Shown one piece after another: positions 50,501 to 63,117 of a stretch of 64,000 bases of DNA. Within the stretch, counting starts at the first letter, position 1; each line of letters opens with the position of its first letter. Origin of the DNA: Chalara sp. BL73 (taxonomy: Eukaryota; Ascomycota; Leotiomycetes; Helotiales); NCBI GenBank assembly GCA_918026815.1, contig CAKJVC010000199.1, positions 1 through 64,000 on the forward strand, read 5' to 3'. The notes under the pieces were generated by a model. It ran no database searches, was not told where the DNA came from, and saw only the letters and a list, made by a program, of their open reading frames with translations. A program made the translations under genes and the position numbers.

Positions 50501-53400
50501 ACGGGAATCAAGATATATGGGATATTTCCATCATCAAACTCAAAATCTCTCGATCCTCGAAAGGCTTTCCGAAGCTCCGACACTTTGCTCAATACATGCC
50601 CGAGTACGCATAAGCTGCAAATCGATATGTTAAGGATGCAGGATTCACTAGTATATTCCCTCCTTCAGGTATGGAATCTGACTGTATGTAGATTAGTGGC
50701 AAAGCATTGCTTTGGCGCCTAGCTTGAAAGGCAGTCAAGAGGCACGGCTTATCACTGTAAATACTTATGCAGAATGCGACTCGAGCAGAAGGCACTTCAT
50801 GCTCGCAGATAGTTCTCGCTGCAAAAGCACGTGTTTAGGTTACCTGACGTGATATGTCGCCGTCTGATTTGGGGTTTTCCGTAATTAAAAATATCATGAA
50901 GTTAAGCAGGACGGAGAATTATCCGAAGAATGACAGAATGGCCCCAGAAGGCTGAAAAATAGATACAGTATTACGGGACGTGAAACGGTTTCAGCTCAGG
51001 CATCATGAAAAACATTCTTCATCGCTAATAGCGGCTAATTTTAGGAGTAAATCTGACAGAAGCATTTGCAAACATCCCAAGAACCAGGATAAGAACCATC
51101 CATCTCGGGTCGTGCCATTCTTCGGGCCGCAATATGACACCTAAATATTTGGTAACGTTAGCCCTAAATGTGTTTGCTTCTGGGGTGAAACAGCCGAACG
51201 CCTGTGTCTCCAATTCTTGTGAAGTCTAGAGATCCCAAAAATCTCTTTCTTGTAGACTCTCGATGATGTCACAGATAATGGCTCCGTTGCAAATGAGACT
51301 ACCCCTAGTGCAAATGTATCTAAACACAAAATGTCCATATGAGTATGTGCATTTTGGCCTTCGTCACATCGTGTGTATAATATGCAGCTAATTTGTGGCC
51401 GCTGCATAAAAGGGTAAATAGCCTCTGCGCTCTCCGCGCAAAAATCGTTCCGCGTACCCCAGACCTGTGATTGTGTTTGTTTCTGGTTAGTCAAGAGATT
51501 CTCACTAGAGACTAAACCAACGACAACTGGGCATGCTTGCATATCGTTTTGAGTTCAAAATGCTCGGAAGCAGCTGGGGGCTTTCCACGAGATAGAAGAC
51601 CATATTGAAGTCGATCTTCTGGCGTGAAGCATGAGCGGCCAACGGGTCCTAGCATACCATTGCATTTCAATTGTGGAGAAAGAACAAGATATGCTGCGGT
51701 CCAGTCTACATATTCGAACAAAAGGGATATGCATGTCTTGCTAGGCAAATAACTTCTCCATTTGTCGCGATATGTAATCATACAGGCTCCATTCCGCTTC
51801 GTGCCGTCCCCTCCTTCAAATTCTTTGTTTCGTTCAGAGTGGATACAGACATACGTAGTTGCCATCGTCGTGGGACTTCTCTCAGCCATCTACCCCTTTG
51901 TCGAACGGGACCTCCGGCATCTATCTAGCAAGCTACTTTGACGGCGTGTTCGTGGGCATCGAGTTGTTTTTCAGCATATACTTGCCACACGGCTTCCCCC
52001 TAGTCTCATGGGTGTGTCGCAAACGGAAGCATGAGCGGATAGTGCCTAGACCCTGTGACTCGGGAACTGAGAAAAGCGCCGCACAAGAGTGCTATTGGCT
52101 TGCTAAGCTTACATTTCAGGGATCCCCAGACTGGAATATCACCAGGGGCCAACTGGCTGGGTCGCGCCAATCGACGCCGGCACGCCAAAAAAGGGTCCGA
52201 ATTCCCCATTGCATCGTCTGCGCCGGCACGGTCCCCACCCACACCATAGCACAAGGGAAGTGCCCTCAGGTAGCAAGGAGGAAGTAGAATAATCAGGTCT
52301 ATCATTATCTCGTTATAGGGGTAGAAAGCTAGCACAGCCTGCTGTGCGTTGCATCTCTTCCTTCTGACATCTCTTTTAACCACTCTTCGCCTAAAAAAAC
52401 AAGACCCGGTGCTCATTCATCAGCGGCTTCACTTCACTTAGAGATCTTGAGCCTGGAGATTTTCGTGACGGGGGTTATCAATCCCGCAGTCCTGTCATCG
52501 CTTTGCGTATTTCGTTCTCAGCCATCGTCCTACCTTGCGAAAAAGCAAGCATCAGCAGCAGTGGCCATAGGCGGCTTGGTCCGTAGCGTAAGCTTTGGCT
52601 TCTGGAGCATCATATTCGTTTGGGTGCCGAAAGTGCCACAGCATTAAAACCACAGCTCTTGAAGAAAAGACTTGCATCCGCCTTCTGCCTCCTTCGCGCA
52701 GGGCTGCATCCAAGGTACTTATATCCACCAGTGTGCTGCTCCAGGGTTGTGAAAAGACCATCGTAACATCGCCTGGCCAGCTTCTGATCAATAAGCCGAA
52801 TACGGCCGGGTTCAAATCCAACAACAAACGTGTCTAATCGACTCTTGACCATCTTAACCGGTCCAACATCTAAGCCATCGTCCATTTTTGTGCCCTGTGC
52901 ATCTGAGCGCATTGCATCCGCCTGCATCGCATCGCCATCGCATCACATTACCGCTCCTTCTTGTACACCGCAGCTAGCAGACCACCTCTCGCGACGGCAA
53001 AGGTACACGCGCACAGTTTGAAAGAAAGTTGCGACCGACCTACTTTCTGTAGGATCCAGCTACCAGTCGGGAAAGTTGCTCGTAAACAGCAGACCCTTGT
53101 CGTTGCTACCTGGCCCGACCTATCCCATAGCGAGGCTGACGCCGAGAGGTTCGAAGGGGGGTTAAATTCGAAGGCTGAATCATAAGAGTTCGTTCCTGAT
53201 TGAACTGGAATTTGGGGAGGAAGACGAACAAGCCAGATCCAGGAATAGGTAAGGTAGTGGCGCCTGAAAGAAAACACGCTTCAGGCGTTCAGGCAATAGT
53301 GACAGGGATCACATAGGGCATCGCGCGCGTGCACCGAAGGGCACGGATGCGGCCTTGTGATATACCACCTACATACCACCTACCAGCTACTACCGACTGT
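41542..53400. other. Long region without a supportable gene
   Basis: About 12 kb. Frames reach 175 codons (50106-50633) but none shows a recognisable motif, and I could not join them by consensus introns. A hydrophobic plus-strand stretch at about 51853-51900 (YVVAIVVGLLSAIYPFVE) could be a relic of a membrane protein. A CACAGGT triplication lies at 47155-47175. No transposase, reverse transcriptase or terminal repeats were noticed. Non-coding RNA, lineage-specific small genes or decayed repeats are all possible. Confidence 0.4.
47155..47175. repeat. Three tandem CACAGGT units
   Basis: Three 7-nt units are read directly within non-coding DNA. Confidence 0.7.
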
Positions 53401-55579
53401 ACCCTTTCGCTACCTCCGTCCTCTTTGTGCGGTACCCGTCCTGTATTATTTCTAGAAGGGACAAGGCCTGGCGACATCTCTTCCCTCTTCCCTGAACTTG
53501 AACCTTAACCCGAGTTTCGGACCCCTCCACGTCCAACCGATTCGCACCCACTCTTTTTTTGCCCTCCCACCACCCGACACCATCCACCACCAACTGGATA
53601 ACTTATTATACTACTTACACCCATTACCCACCCACACCTTTTCCCTTCTTTCTTTTCTCTCGGTTTGGATCGCATTTCGATCAAGCGCCGTCCCTTCTTT
53701 GCTCGGCCCCATCAACTCCCAGCTCTGGTCTTACATCCTCGGTCATCCTCCTTCTCAGCTCGACCCCATCCCTAGATTTCTGATTGACACCCTCCGCAAG
53801 TCTATACATACATACCTGCGACCATTTCCATCCAGCGACTGTTCTGCTGCGGCTCGTCGCGTTTCCTCGTCTCAACCAGCAGATTCCCCAATCACAGAAG
53901 CGCACTGCACCGCTGCAGCACATCACCCGCACCCGCGTGCGTGGGTCGCAGAAAATCGACCCCCCCAAGCATCTAACTTCGATCTAAGATCAGGCTCGCT
54001 ACATTCGGGCCTCTGCTGCCAATCTGCATCTCATATCCTTAGCCGCAATCTAGGTAATAAAGGCACCGGTGGGCGACTTTAAAAGATATTCGGTTTAATT
54101 CAGGAGGACGATCTTGGTAGAGTTTTGCGCGGCCATTCGAGTTTTGGTTTTTGATATTTCACAAGATAAACTTCACAAATCTTCTATTATCAGGAAAATC
54201 CATAGAGGGAAGACAATTGCCCCCAGGAAACTGTTGCAGCATTGAAGCCTATCCCGACTCGGAGCCGGTTTTAAGGTTTTCAACCCCACACGTTGCAAAC
54301 AGGACGGTTAGGAGGAAACTGCTACCTCTTCAGCTTGAACGAGTTTTGGTATATTTCCCCCAATTTCTTTAGATCCTCTGGGGGGAAAAATATTGAGTTC
54401 TGAGAATCTTGACACGAGTGCGTATGCCCCGCCAGATGCTAGGAATCGGAAGTTCCCCCGAGATCCAGTCACCGCCAGTGTGTGCGGAGACTGGGATAGT
54501 GGCTCAAAAAGGGTTCCAATGGATTACGGACACCCGAGTAGTCTTAGGCGCTGACTCCTGGCTTGCCTGCTCGAGACTTGGCTGACTTGAGTTGTAACAG
54601 ACACTTGCGACCAGAATCGCACCATAGATACTATCATAGTATCTGAAACCTTAGGCTTAGCTAGGTGCTATCCCAACAAGCGATTGCTCTGCTGAGGAAC
54701 TTGGGATTATTACTTCGCATTCTCTCTACAGTGGTACCTTACATTATTAGCAGGTGCAGGGCCAGTATTCCACGGCCTACGGGAGGGAGGCACGATACGC
54801 TCCTTAGTAGGTTCAGCAGAAGCATAAGAAAGAGCTAGGATCCAGCGGGCTTCACGCTATTTTTCAGTTCTACCCACATCCCTAGCAGGAAGCACCACTG
54901 AACGGCTTTACTCGCTGTTCATATTTGTTTGCTCTAAGATCACCAGGCTTACTCCCTGAGGGTCTAGCAGCACCTGGCCCGTCCGTTTCCGTAATCCGCT
55001 CAAACCATAAGGTAGAAGGACCTGAACTTCCCCCGCTACTCGGCGCTCTGCCCCTCTCCTTTCTTCTCTTGAAATAATTTCTCTGGACCACATTGTATCA
55101 CTGTGAACATTGTGTTCGAAAGTCGACTTGTTCGCGAACACATTATTTCAGCCTGCGCATTAGACCCCCATCAGCTGGTTTATTTCACTCATTAGGGCCG
55201 TCAGTAGTCGTTGTTTCGCTATTCGTTCGAGGGCCGTTATTGCATTTTTTTTGCGTCGACCGTCTCTCGTCGGTGACTTTCAAGCTGAGGTGGTAGCATA
55301 CGTCAAATCCCACTCTACATTTACACGATAACTCGACACAGTTCTACGACAATATTTCCAGCAACTCCGAATACGGGAGCGGGAACAGCCTCTAACTTTT
55401 CTCCGCAACCGAAACCATCATTCTAGGTGCCATACAAGTTGGCATTTCCATCAGGTGAGCTCGGCTTGAGGAATGCAGATCAGCATGCATGATCCTCCCT
55501 TGTTTTTTACTGACGGAAATGGCTAGGTACATTCCTTTAAATTGCAACAACAGCCATCGTGGCGATCTTTACATCGAGG
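53401..55579 (+). promoter_or_regulatory. Pyrimidine-rich upstream region and probable leader of the Zn2Cys6 gene
   Basis: Strongly C/T-rich DNA at 53480-53700 resembles fungal promoter or transcription-start tracts. It carries a 194-codon frame (53498-54082) that is Pro/Ser/His-rich low-complexity and probably not coding. Just before the coding region, 55455-55526 has all marks of a 72-nt intron (GTGAGC, CTGAC branch, CTAG), which would lie in the 5' untranslated leader. A long, spliced leader is inferred, not shown. Confidence 0.4.
55455..55526 (+). other. Probable 5' UTR intron
   Basis: Consensus donor GTGAGC, a branch-like ACTGAC and acceptor GGCTAG, 72 nt, ending 53 nt before the ATG at 55580. 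Confidence 0.5.
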
Positions 55580-56851
55580 ATGTCGTATCAAGACCATAAC
55601 GGTGGTTATCCACCGCCGCGCGACCAGAGTGAGTCTCAATATCCTCCGCCTCCAGGCGAGGAAGATGATCGCGCGAGAGCGTATCATCAACGAGCTCCTT
55701 CATCGGGCGGCACCAATATCACTCTTCCTTCTATCTCCTCCCAATATGATCCGCAATATGCCCAGCCTCCTCCAAATGGCTATCCCTCTGATCCTCGAAC
55801 CTATGGGCAACCCGATCCCTATAGACAACCACCTCCGCCCGGTCCTTATCAAGACAGCCGTCAATATCAGCCGGATTATGGAAGAGGAGCCCCACAGCAA
55901 CATATGACTTTCAATCAATCAGCTCCTCGGCAGAGAACTGCGATTGCGTGCAGATATTGTAGGAGACGAAAGGTGCGTAATTAGCAATCCCACTACATGC
56001 ATTACAAGCGTGCATTCGATAGAGCACAGTTCAATCGAACTCTCACTGACAGAACGAAAGATTCGATGCTCTGGCTTCGAGCAAAACCCAGAGGGGCGCT
56101 GCGTGAATTGTCAAAGGTTTCAGCAAGAATGCATCTTCACACCAGTTTCATCGCAGGCACAAGCTTTTGTTCCAGCACATGCTCTATACCCTAATATGCG
56201 CCCTGGGGCGCCTCCAGGTCCAGGGAGAACGCAGGGTTATCCACACGGAACGCAACTCTATGGGGCTCATGGGCAGCCACTAGGAACAATACCTTATCAG
56301 AATAGTGGTTCAGCTCCTCATAGTGGCTCGCCATATAGTGACTATGCTCAACCATCACCCACTAGCTCTTACAGCTCTTATACAGAAGATCGTGATCGCT
56401 CTCAACCACCTCAAGACAGTTCTAGAAAGCGTCCGCAGCAAGAGCCACATCCGTCAATCCTTCCACCTCCTGTGCCAGGTCAGCAAGGCTATCCACAGAC
56501 AGACTCCAACAGCCGTCGACCAGCAGCCCAAGATGATTTGCGTTTGCCACCTGTGACCCCAACCAGTGGGCCTCAACATGAGTCCAAATATTCGCCTGGC
56601 TCCTCTACTTCCTCGCATTCAGCCCTGCAACCCCCACAGACGCAAGGCAACATTTCGTCGCGGACACCTCCTCCACGAGGAAGTCCAAGCGAAGGCGGCA
56701 GATCAGACCCTATGTCCTTGGGCAATATAATGGGTGGAGCCGATATTGACAGTGGTATGAAGAACCGCTTGAATCGAAAGGGTAAAGACGACTGTTTAAT
56801 TGTACCCCCTGTCAAGCGTATAAAACTCCTTTTATGACAGAAAGCAAATGA
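55580..56851 (+). CDS. Zn2Cys6 fungal-type transcription factor, Pro/Gln/Ser-rich
   Basis: Exon 1 55580-55972 and exon 2 from 56061 are joined in phase by an intron at 55973-56060 (GTGCGT, CTGAC branch). The intron splits the zinc cluster, a common position. The cluster begins at about residue 124: ACRYCRRRK, then IRCSG, then GRCVNCQRFQQEC. All six Cys ligands are present (C-x2-C-x6-C ... C-x2-C-x6-C). It is flanked by disordered Pro/Gln/Ser/Tyr-rich arms. I see no middle homology (fungal_trans) domain, so the factor is short. The 3' end is uncertain: exon 2 reads to a stop at 56835-56837, but a 59-nt intron at 56782-56840 (GTAAAG...GACAG) would give a 374-residue protein ending NRLNRKESK with its stop at 56849-56851, which I prefer. 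Targets unknown. Confidence 0.8.
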
Positions 56852-58653
56852 GCTAGGCGGATGCCTCGTCGGACGGTGGCATGTTCCGGTCAGCAATTAC
56901 TTATTCTCGGAAATTGAATGCGTCTGTGAATGGCGCGTAATCATGCTTCTGAACAAAGTGGTTTCTCGACCCGAACGTGGTACGGTTTTCTTTCAGTCCT
57001 TGTCCAAATAGCCCATTCAGAACCACCAATTTCCTTATGAGATATCTCGAGTTTCTAACACTAAAAGAAAATCTGCTAACCTCGACTTGTGAACAGGTTA
57101 AACTTTTCATTGAAAATGTGCGCATGGACAACAAACTTGCGAGCTATTCCAACAGCGATATCTTTTCAAAATAAAAAACAACAATCCCGAGCTTCGAAGC
57201 ATTGACCAGCTGGCTGGCTTCTTGCCTTCTACCTTCATTATTTTCATTATTATCTTCCAACGGCGTGCGCACAAAACTGGGGCATTATCTTTTTACTAAT
57301 AGCCTAGGAGGGTGACGGGTGAGGTACGGGGAGTAAAAAGAAACTTAGAGGAAACCGCCGCAAGGCACGCAATGTTTGGTGTTTGGGGGGGGTTTTCTAT
57401 TTGCTTTATTCTTGCTGTCTTTTGTTTTGCGTTTTACTGAGTTTGCGTGTTATGGTGCAGGTAGGAAAGGCTGGCTAGCTGTATCAAGGTATTGAGGGGT
57501 TATTGTACTTGGTATGCTTGGCTGGTTGAGGTGTGTCTATAGCTGGAATACAAGCATATACGTGTTTTCGTGGAGGTCAGAACTTTGCAGGATATCAAGC
57601 TGCGTTATGTACACCGTGATTTTACGCTTCGGTTGATGCGTATTGTGTGCAAGGCTTTGTTACAGTGGCCAATGCGACGGGCTACACTCTCCTGGCTCCT
57701 ACTCAGCGACTGATGAGACAATGGCTCCGATTAATTCGTTTAAGATAGATCTTGGATACCAGCACTTTAGGGCTAGTTATACCATCGTCCTCGTTTCCAA
57801 AGCTTCCTCGTTCCCCAAACTGTTCCAACACCAAAAAATTCAAGATTGCCACAGTGAGGCCTTTAGATACTTCATCCTGTGTGTGTTCATCACGGCAAAT
57901 CTTAATCCCAGCCAGGCTTTTCTCTCCAAACTCGCCATACCTTCTTCCACTCTTGTAGTGTTGGTATCCGAAATACCCCAGCCTCCTTTCATTAGTTAAA
58001 TTGTGCGTGCTCAGCCTATCCGCACTAACTTGATCGACCGTATCCGCAGAGAGCCAGCTCTTGCGGCCTGTTGAACGCTGCAGATACCGAAAGAGCGGCC
58101 TAGAGATACGATATTACAAATTAAATAAATCTAAGGCACAAAAGAACTTTAGGTGTTCTCTATCGAAAAAAATTGGGTCCTGCTTCAGATGAAGACAGGT
58201 TCCAATGTGGCATTCCCAAAGGAGGGCTTTTGTTCAGCTGTTTTATTCAAATTGCTTAAATCACTACGAGGTATTCCCCGGCAATCGGCTTCATGGAATA
58301 TAAAGATCTTGGAAAAAATCTCGCCAGATCTTCGTAAATGACTGTGATCATATCTTTATAGGTGAAAAACTAGCCCCGCACCCGCATCTATCTCACCCAT
58401 GTCCGTCTTTTATCGATAAACCCCTCCAAGCCCCATTAACCCCTCTGCTTATGTAACAGTATCTTGCATAAGACCGCTTAGCTCCGTATCTCCATTCTTC
58501 CTCCCGAACATGAATACTAAACCGTGATGTCACGCCGTTAAGATTAAAAAAACATCTCCCAATAACGAAGTAGTATAGCGCCCAAATATACTTGTTATGA
58601 AGAGGGTAAAACACTGAAAAAGGGGACTTGAAGGTGAAGGAAAGGGCAGAGAA
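56852..58653. other. Intergenic region
   Basis: Probable 3' UTR of the zinc-cluster gene, then AT-rich DNA. Frames reach 132 codons with no recognisable content, and one of these (58393-58791, minus) overlaps the first exon of the F-box gene antisense. Confidence 0.45.
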
Positions 58654-60613
58654 ATGGACGTGGATATGCTCACAACGCTGCCGAATGAGGTGCTCCATCA
58701 CATCTTCAAAGATGTGGACATCGTGGACATTGCGAGGTATGTGACACTTTGCTTTTGGGTATACTCTAAATTGGAATAAGAGTGTAGCCAAGTGATTCTG
58801 GATCTTGCATTACAGGAACATGCTGTAGGAGTTGTGATGTACAAGTACAGTTTGCATTAAGCCTCCCTTCCTTCATGCTGCTCCTCTTCCTTCGAAATAG
58901 TAACTCTCACTTATGCATTTATAGGCTAACCCAAACATGTCGAAAACTTCACGCGTTCACAATACACAATGTAGCCCTTTTCAGAGATATGTTCCTCCAG
59001 AGACTTGTAGGTGTCCATTTTCCCGTCAATGAGCAATTACTAATCATAGAACAGGATGGCTCAATCTTTGACACTCGAAACTGGGAAGAAGAACTTCATT
59101 TACTCGTGAAAATGGAAAGGATTCTAGCTTACAAGACCCATGTAGAGAAGGTCTCCTGCCTTCCACAGCTTACCGAAATGGTTGATCATTTCCTTAAAAT
59201 CGCTGCTATAGACAATCCATCTAAGACACGCATACATCTCGCGGAGATATTTGCCTCCGCAGAAGATAAAATTGCGTTCTTGCTTCAATCTGAGATCTAC
59301 CGACGGTTGCGGGCCGATACTGAGCATAGGCGCGATCCAGAACATACGCCCCATCCAAGGTCTTTAAGGTCGGAATCTGGCGAAAAGTTTAGGCAGCGTC
59401 AGGCTTCTGCAAAACTGCATGTCCTTTATGGTGGCCCATCAGCTGACCCAGAGTATACGTGGAGCTCTCAGGATAAAGCATATGAGTATGCTTGCTCAGT
59501 CGTATATGATCTGAGGAATTATACTTTGGGTCCATTCTTGCCAAATGGGAAGGCGACGGCGGATTGGGAGAAGATTGAGGCTATTTTGAGTGAGTGAGAC
59601 TTTCGAGCTTTTTCGGACCAGTACTAAAGCTTCTATTCCTTTGTTCTGGGTCCTGCCTAAGCTGTTTTGCTTGTAGCATAACTAACACCCCGTTTTACAG
59701 TTGTGATCAACTATAATATTAGAGCATATCTGGACGATGACCATCGCCCTTATATAGAGAAGCTGTGGAGAACGGCTTTTGAGGGCGTAACACCCGGTAG
59801 TTTCAAATCTATCCCTCAAGGTCTGTCAGAGCCTCAGAAACCCCAACCATTGGACCACGCAGATCCCTATAATATCACCGGCACATATATCAGAGTACGT
59901 TCGCACCATCCCTACATGAATCTCTCTAAGAAACTAACACGGCGTCAGATAATCTGCTTCTTAGGTAAACCATTTCCTACCCTCCTCACAATTCTTCACC
60001 AAACTAACACCTCAGATTTCCACGAACTCCACCACTATAACTTCACCTCCCAATCCTCTCAAACTGTCTCCAACAATGAACCCCGCCCTCCTCTTGCCAC
60101 TCAAGAAGCGATCCGCATCCTACGCATGGAGCTCAAAGTAACAGCAATCAAGTATCCTGGCGATGAAGGCTATCGCGGCGCCGGTTCCGCACCCGCGGTC
60201 TATTTTGAGGGCGTGAGCGGCAGCGCGAGCAGACATGATATGGAAGGTGGGCACTCAAGGACAAGGGGCTGTGTCAGGATGAACGAGGAGGGTGAGCTCA
60301 GATGGACGACATTTAGTGTTTACTGGGGGGAAGAGAGATGGAAGAGTGAGGGGATTCAGGTCGGGGGCGTGAATAGTGGAAGGGGTGTTTTCGGAAGTTG
60401 GTTTGATAAGTAAGTTCTCTACCTCAATCTCCTAATGCCTGACGTAGCTGTTATTGAATGTGGGAGTTCAAGGAACTAATAATAAGTAGACATCACAGCC
60501 GTGAAGGCCCAGCGGGGCCATCAGTATTCTGGAAGATTAGCGACGAGATCAATCCGAAGAGCAAGGCCCTATTTCCAGGCGATGGGAGCGATGACAGCGA
60601 GGACGATGACTAG
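58654..60613 (+). CDS. F-box protein
   Basis: Six exons fit in phase: 58654-58736, 58925-59589, 59701-59894, 59949-59964, 60016-60409 and 60490-60613, giving 491 residues. Exon four is only 16 nt. The F-box is at the N-terminus, about residues 6-45: TTLPNEVLHHIFKDVDIVDI, split by intron 1, then LTQTCRKLH. F-boxes bind Skp1 in SCF ubiquitin ligases and the rest of the protein picks the substrate. The C-terminal half contains GTYIRIICFLDFHELHHYNF, formed only after removal of the two small introns, and GPAGPSVFWK near the end, followed by an acidic tail (DDSEDDD). The 54-nt intron is a multiple of three and leaves the frame open, so unspliced reading would wrongly insert 18 residues. Substrate unknown. 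No damage seen. Confidence 0.8.
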
Positions 60614-63117
60614 TATGCTCTTCCAATCCATTCCCTCTCTAAGTCAAGAACCATTCTCACATAGCGACAGTATTCCTATTCTCTTTGCCTAAGGCAATCT
60701 GCAACATAACTAAGTGGACAAGATCAGTAATTAAGCTTATTAAATGCGATTTTAAATTATGAACTGGCTCCAGTTTTGAATATCTTTTTTTGCTTCACGT
60801 GTTGTACAGAAGTTGAGGACTTTGAGCTGTGACGCTCCTTCATAAACATTGTACCCACTATCAAATAAGCCTATCTAACTATCCCGATGTCCAGTATATT
60901 CTTTTATGCATTGGTGGACGAGGCGGGGTTCAGGGCAGAATAGATACGGGAAAGGCAAGCCCAGAGATGGGACATATCGTTCATTTGAGATATCGAACAG
61001 TTAATAATTTGAGGCTGATGTACAGTACATTGAAAGTGAAAAGAAAATTTTTACATCACCCTGCTCTTAAAATGCTGTGACCAGCAGCATAATATGATTT
61101 GGGGTTGGGGGGAGGGGCGGGGAGAAGACCAAGTTCAATGAGCAAGCTGTATTGGGAAGGAGGCGCTGACTTACTCTGACCTCTGTTGTGCTTTCACCAA
61201 TCTGCTTTGGGCGCTTGCTTGGGCGTGTCTTCACACACCTAATTGTGGTGTGTCATGCGCGTCATTTGTCTGAACTCAACTAACCAATTTCGGGTCAGAG
61301 AGATCTGCTGCTGTATTTTTCCTACTTAGGGTTCATTGTATCTGCGGCCTCCATGGAGGATTAAAACTGGATTAAATATTCAAAACCTATCACCATTTAT
61401 AGCTGCACTTAAGAACGCCCAAAGAGACTTATAATTAGAATAATTTCAATATATCTAGGGCATGTATCTCGGACCAAGCTGTCTAAATGTTTGAAACATC
61501 GCAACAGGAAGGACGAGCAAATGGGCAAGAAGGCCAAATTTATAAGGAATATTGCTAATATTATGTGATTAGATAGGTCGAATGATGTCTTGGTTAAATA
61601 GTCTACTAACAATGTTGATATCCTAAAATAAAGGTAGTATATATGCCGGATACTGGGAGAGGAACCTGTAGTGAGCATATTCAGTACAGAGTTACAGCAT
61701 ACGGCCACAACTTCATCACTACCATGTCATATTATTGCTGGAGTATGAATTCCGTGCTTGACTTCATAATTTTCTGACAACGTTGCAAACAAGGAGTGTG
61801 ATTGAAGCAAGAATGATAGTTAGGCTCAAGTGGGCTTGGTAGCGGAACGTGCCGTCCCGAGTAGATTCTAAAAAGCTAGCCAGACGCGAAGATTCTATAT
61901 TCTCTCTGCAGGGTAGTCGTTCTCCCCCTGTTTGGCATTTGTTATACATTTAAGAGGTTGGAAGCGTAGCGATAATGGGGTATGTCTAATTTCTGCCAGT
62001 TTCTTTTTTTAGTTTTTTTTGGAATTGGCAAACAGCGCCTCCAGGATATTCGAACAATCGCTAAACCGTACCCTCAGTCTTCTAATTTCATAAATTGAGC
62101 ACAAGGAATTAGAAAATAGGAATTGAGTGTAGCTTGCGGGTGGCTCAAGGTTTAATGGACTGGACTTACTTGAAATTGGAACCCGCTATAAGGACGTCCC
62201 AGTTTAGACACTCGAAGTAAAATATAGTACTCACGATAACTAAGGCATCAGGAATATTCGAAGTTGTGGAGCTACAAATTTTGCCACTTGTACCTAACTC
62301 ATCTAGTTATAAAATGCTTTGGATAACTTGCAATGAGAATGAGTGCATTTTGCAACACTCATCCGCTGGTTATATTGAGTGGACGTTGAACCCACTCCCG
62401 CGCCTCATGATCAAGCTATATTACTGACGGTCATGTAAGCTCATCAATGCGGACATACGAAAGCGGCTTGAATACATGGGTAGATCTATACAGAGCCAAA
62501 AAAAAACAGTCTTTTACATATGAATATAACTCTCGATAGTTTCGACCCTGAAATATTTAGATGAGCAATACAGGAGAATATCCTTGAGTCATAACGATAT
62601 AAGAACTCGTTGTACAGATGCTCTACGCGATGTCATCCTTGGATAATTCTTGGCGTGTCTGACATCACCAACTTAAAGGGCACCTTTGCACTTTGCAAAG
62701 AACCAAGGATCGACATTTCGGCAAGCGAAATGCGACATGCCGCGTGGAAGTTTGACCTTCCCACATGCTATTGAGGTTACTCATGCCAATCGCATACCGG
62801 CCATTTCTCTCCTTGTGATAAACATGCTGAATTTACCCAAGTATTAGAAACCAAAGTCTTACTTTCTTTGTAGTGTTTTATAAGTAGAGACGTTATGAAG
62901 CAGGAACTTCCAAGCCAGAATTCGCGATCCTGCCTCTGTTACAGGCTCAAGTGAACAAAGTGACTGTGAGATTTCTATAAAGTCTGCTGCAAAGTCTGCT
63001 ATAAAGTCTGCTTTGCTTCTGCAACATTTCGAGCAATCTCAATTTCCAAGGATATACTCAACAAGCAAGAAATTCACAAACACTCAAATTATTCGATTTC
63101 AATAAGCAGAAATAGAC
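60614..63117. other. AT-rich intergenic region
   Basis: No supportable coding frame over 2.5 kb. The last part is the upstream region of the HSP9/12-like gene and carries a threefold repeat at 62976-63013. Confidence 0.5.
62976..63013. repeat. Three AAAGTCTGCT units upstream of the HSP9/12-like gene
   Basis: AAAGTCTGCT occurs three times at 12-13 nt spacing, about 105-140 nt before the ATG at 63118. That position fits a cis-regulatory cluster or part of the 5' leader. Confidence 0.6.

Noticed and set aside
50106..50633. 175-codon plus-strand frame
   Set aside because: No motif, no supporting introns, amino-acid content not protein-like; probably chance.
52806..52819. B-box-like GGGTTCAAATCC
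   Set aside because: The flanking bases do not form a T stem and no tRNA body is present.
53498..54082. 194-codon plus-strand frame
   Set aside because: Pro/Ser/His-rich low-complexity translation of pyrimidine-rich DNA, no motif; better explained as promoter or leader of the zinc-cluster gene.
62378..62402. T-arm-like sequence on the minus strand suggesting a tRNA
   Set aside because: The T-stem pairs, but no matching acceptor, D or anticodon arms can be placed around it.
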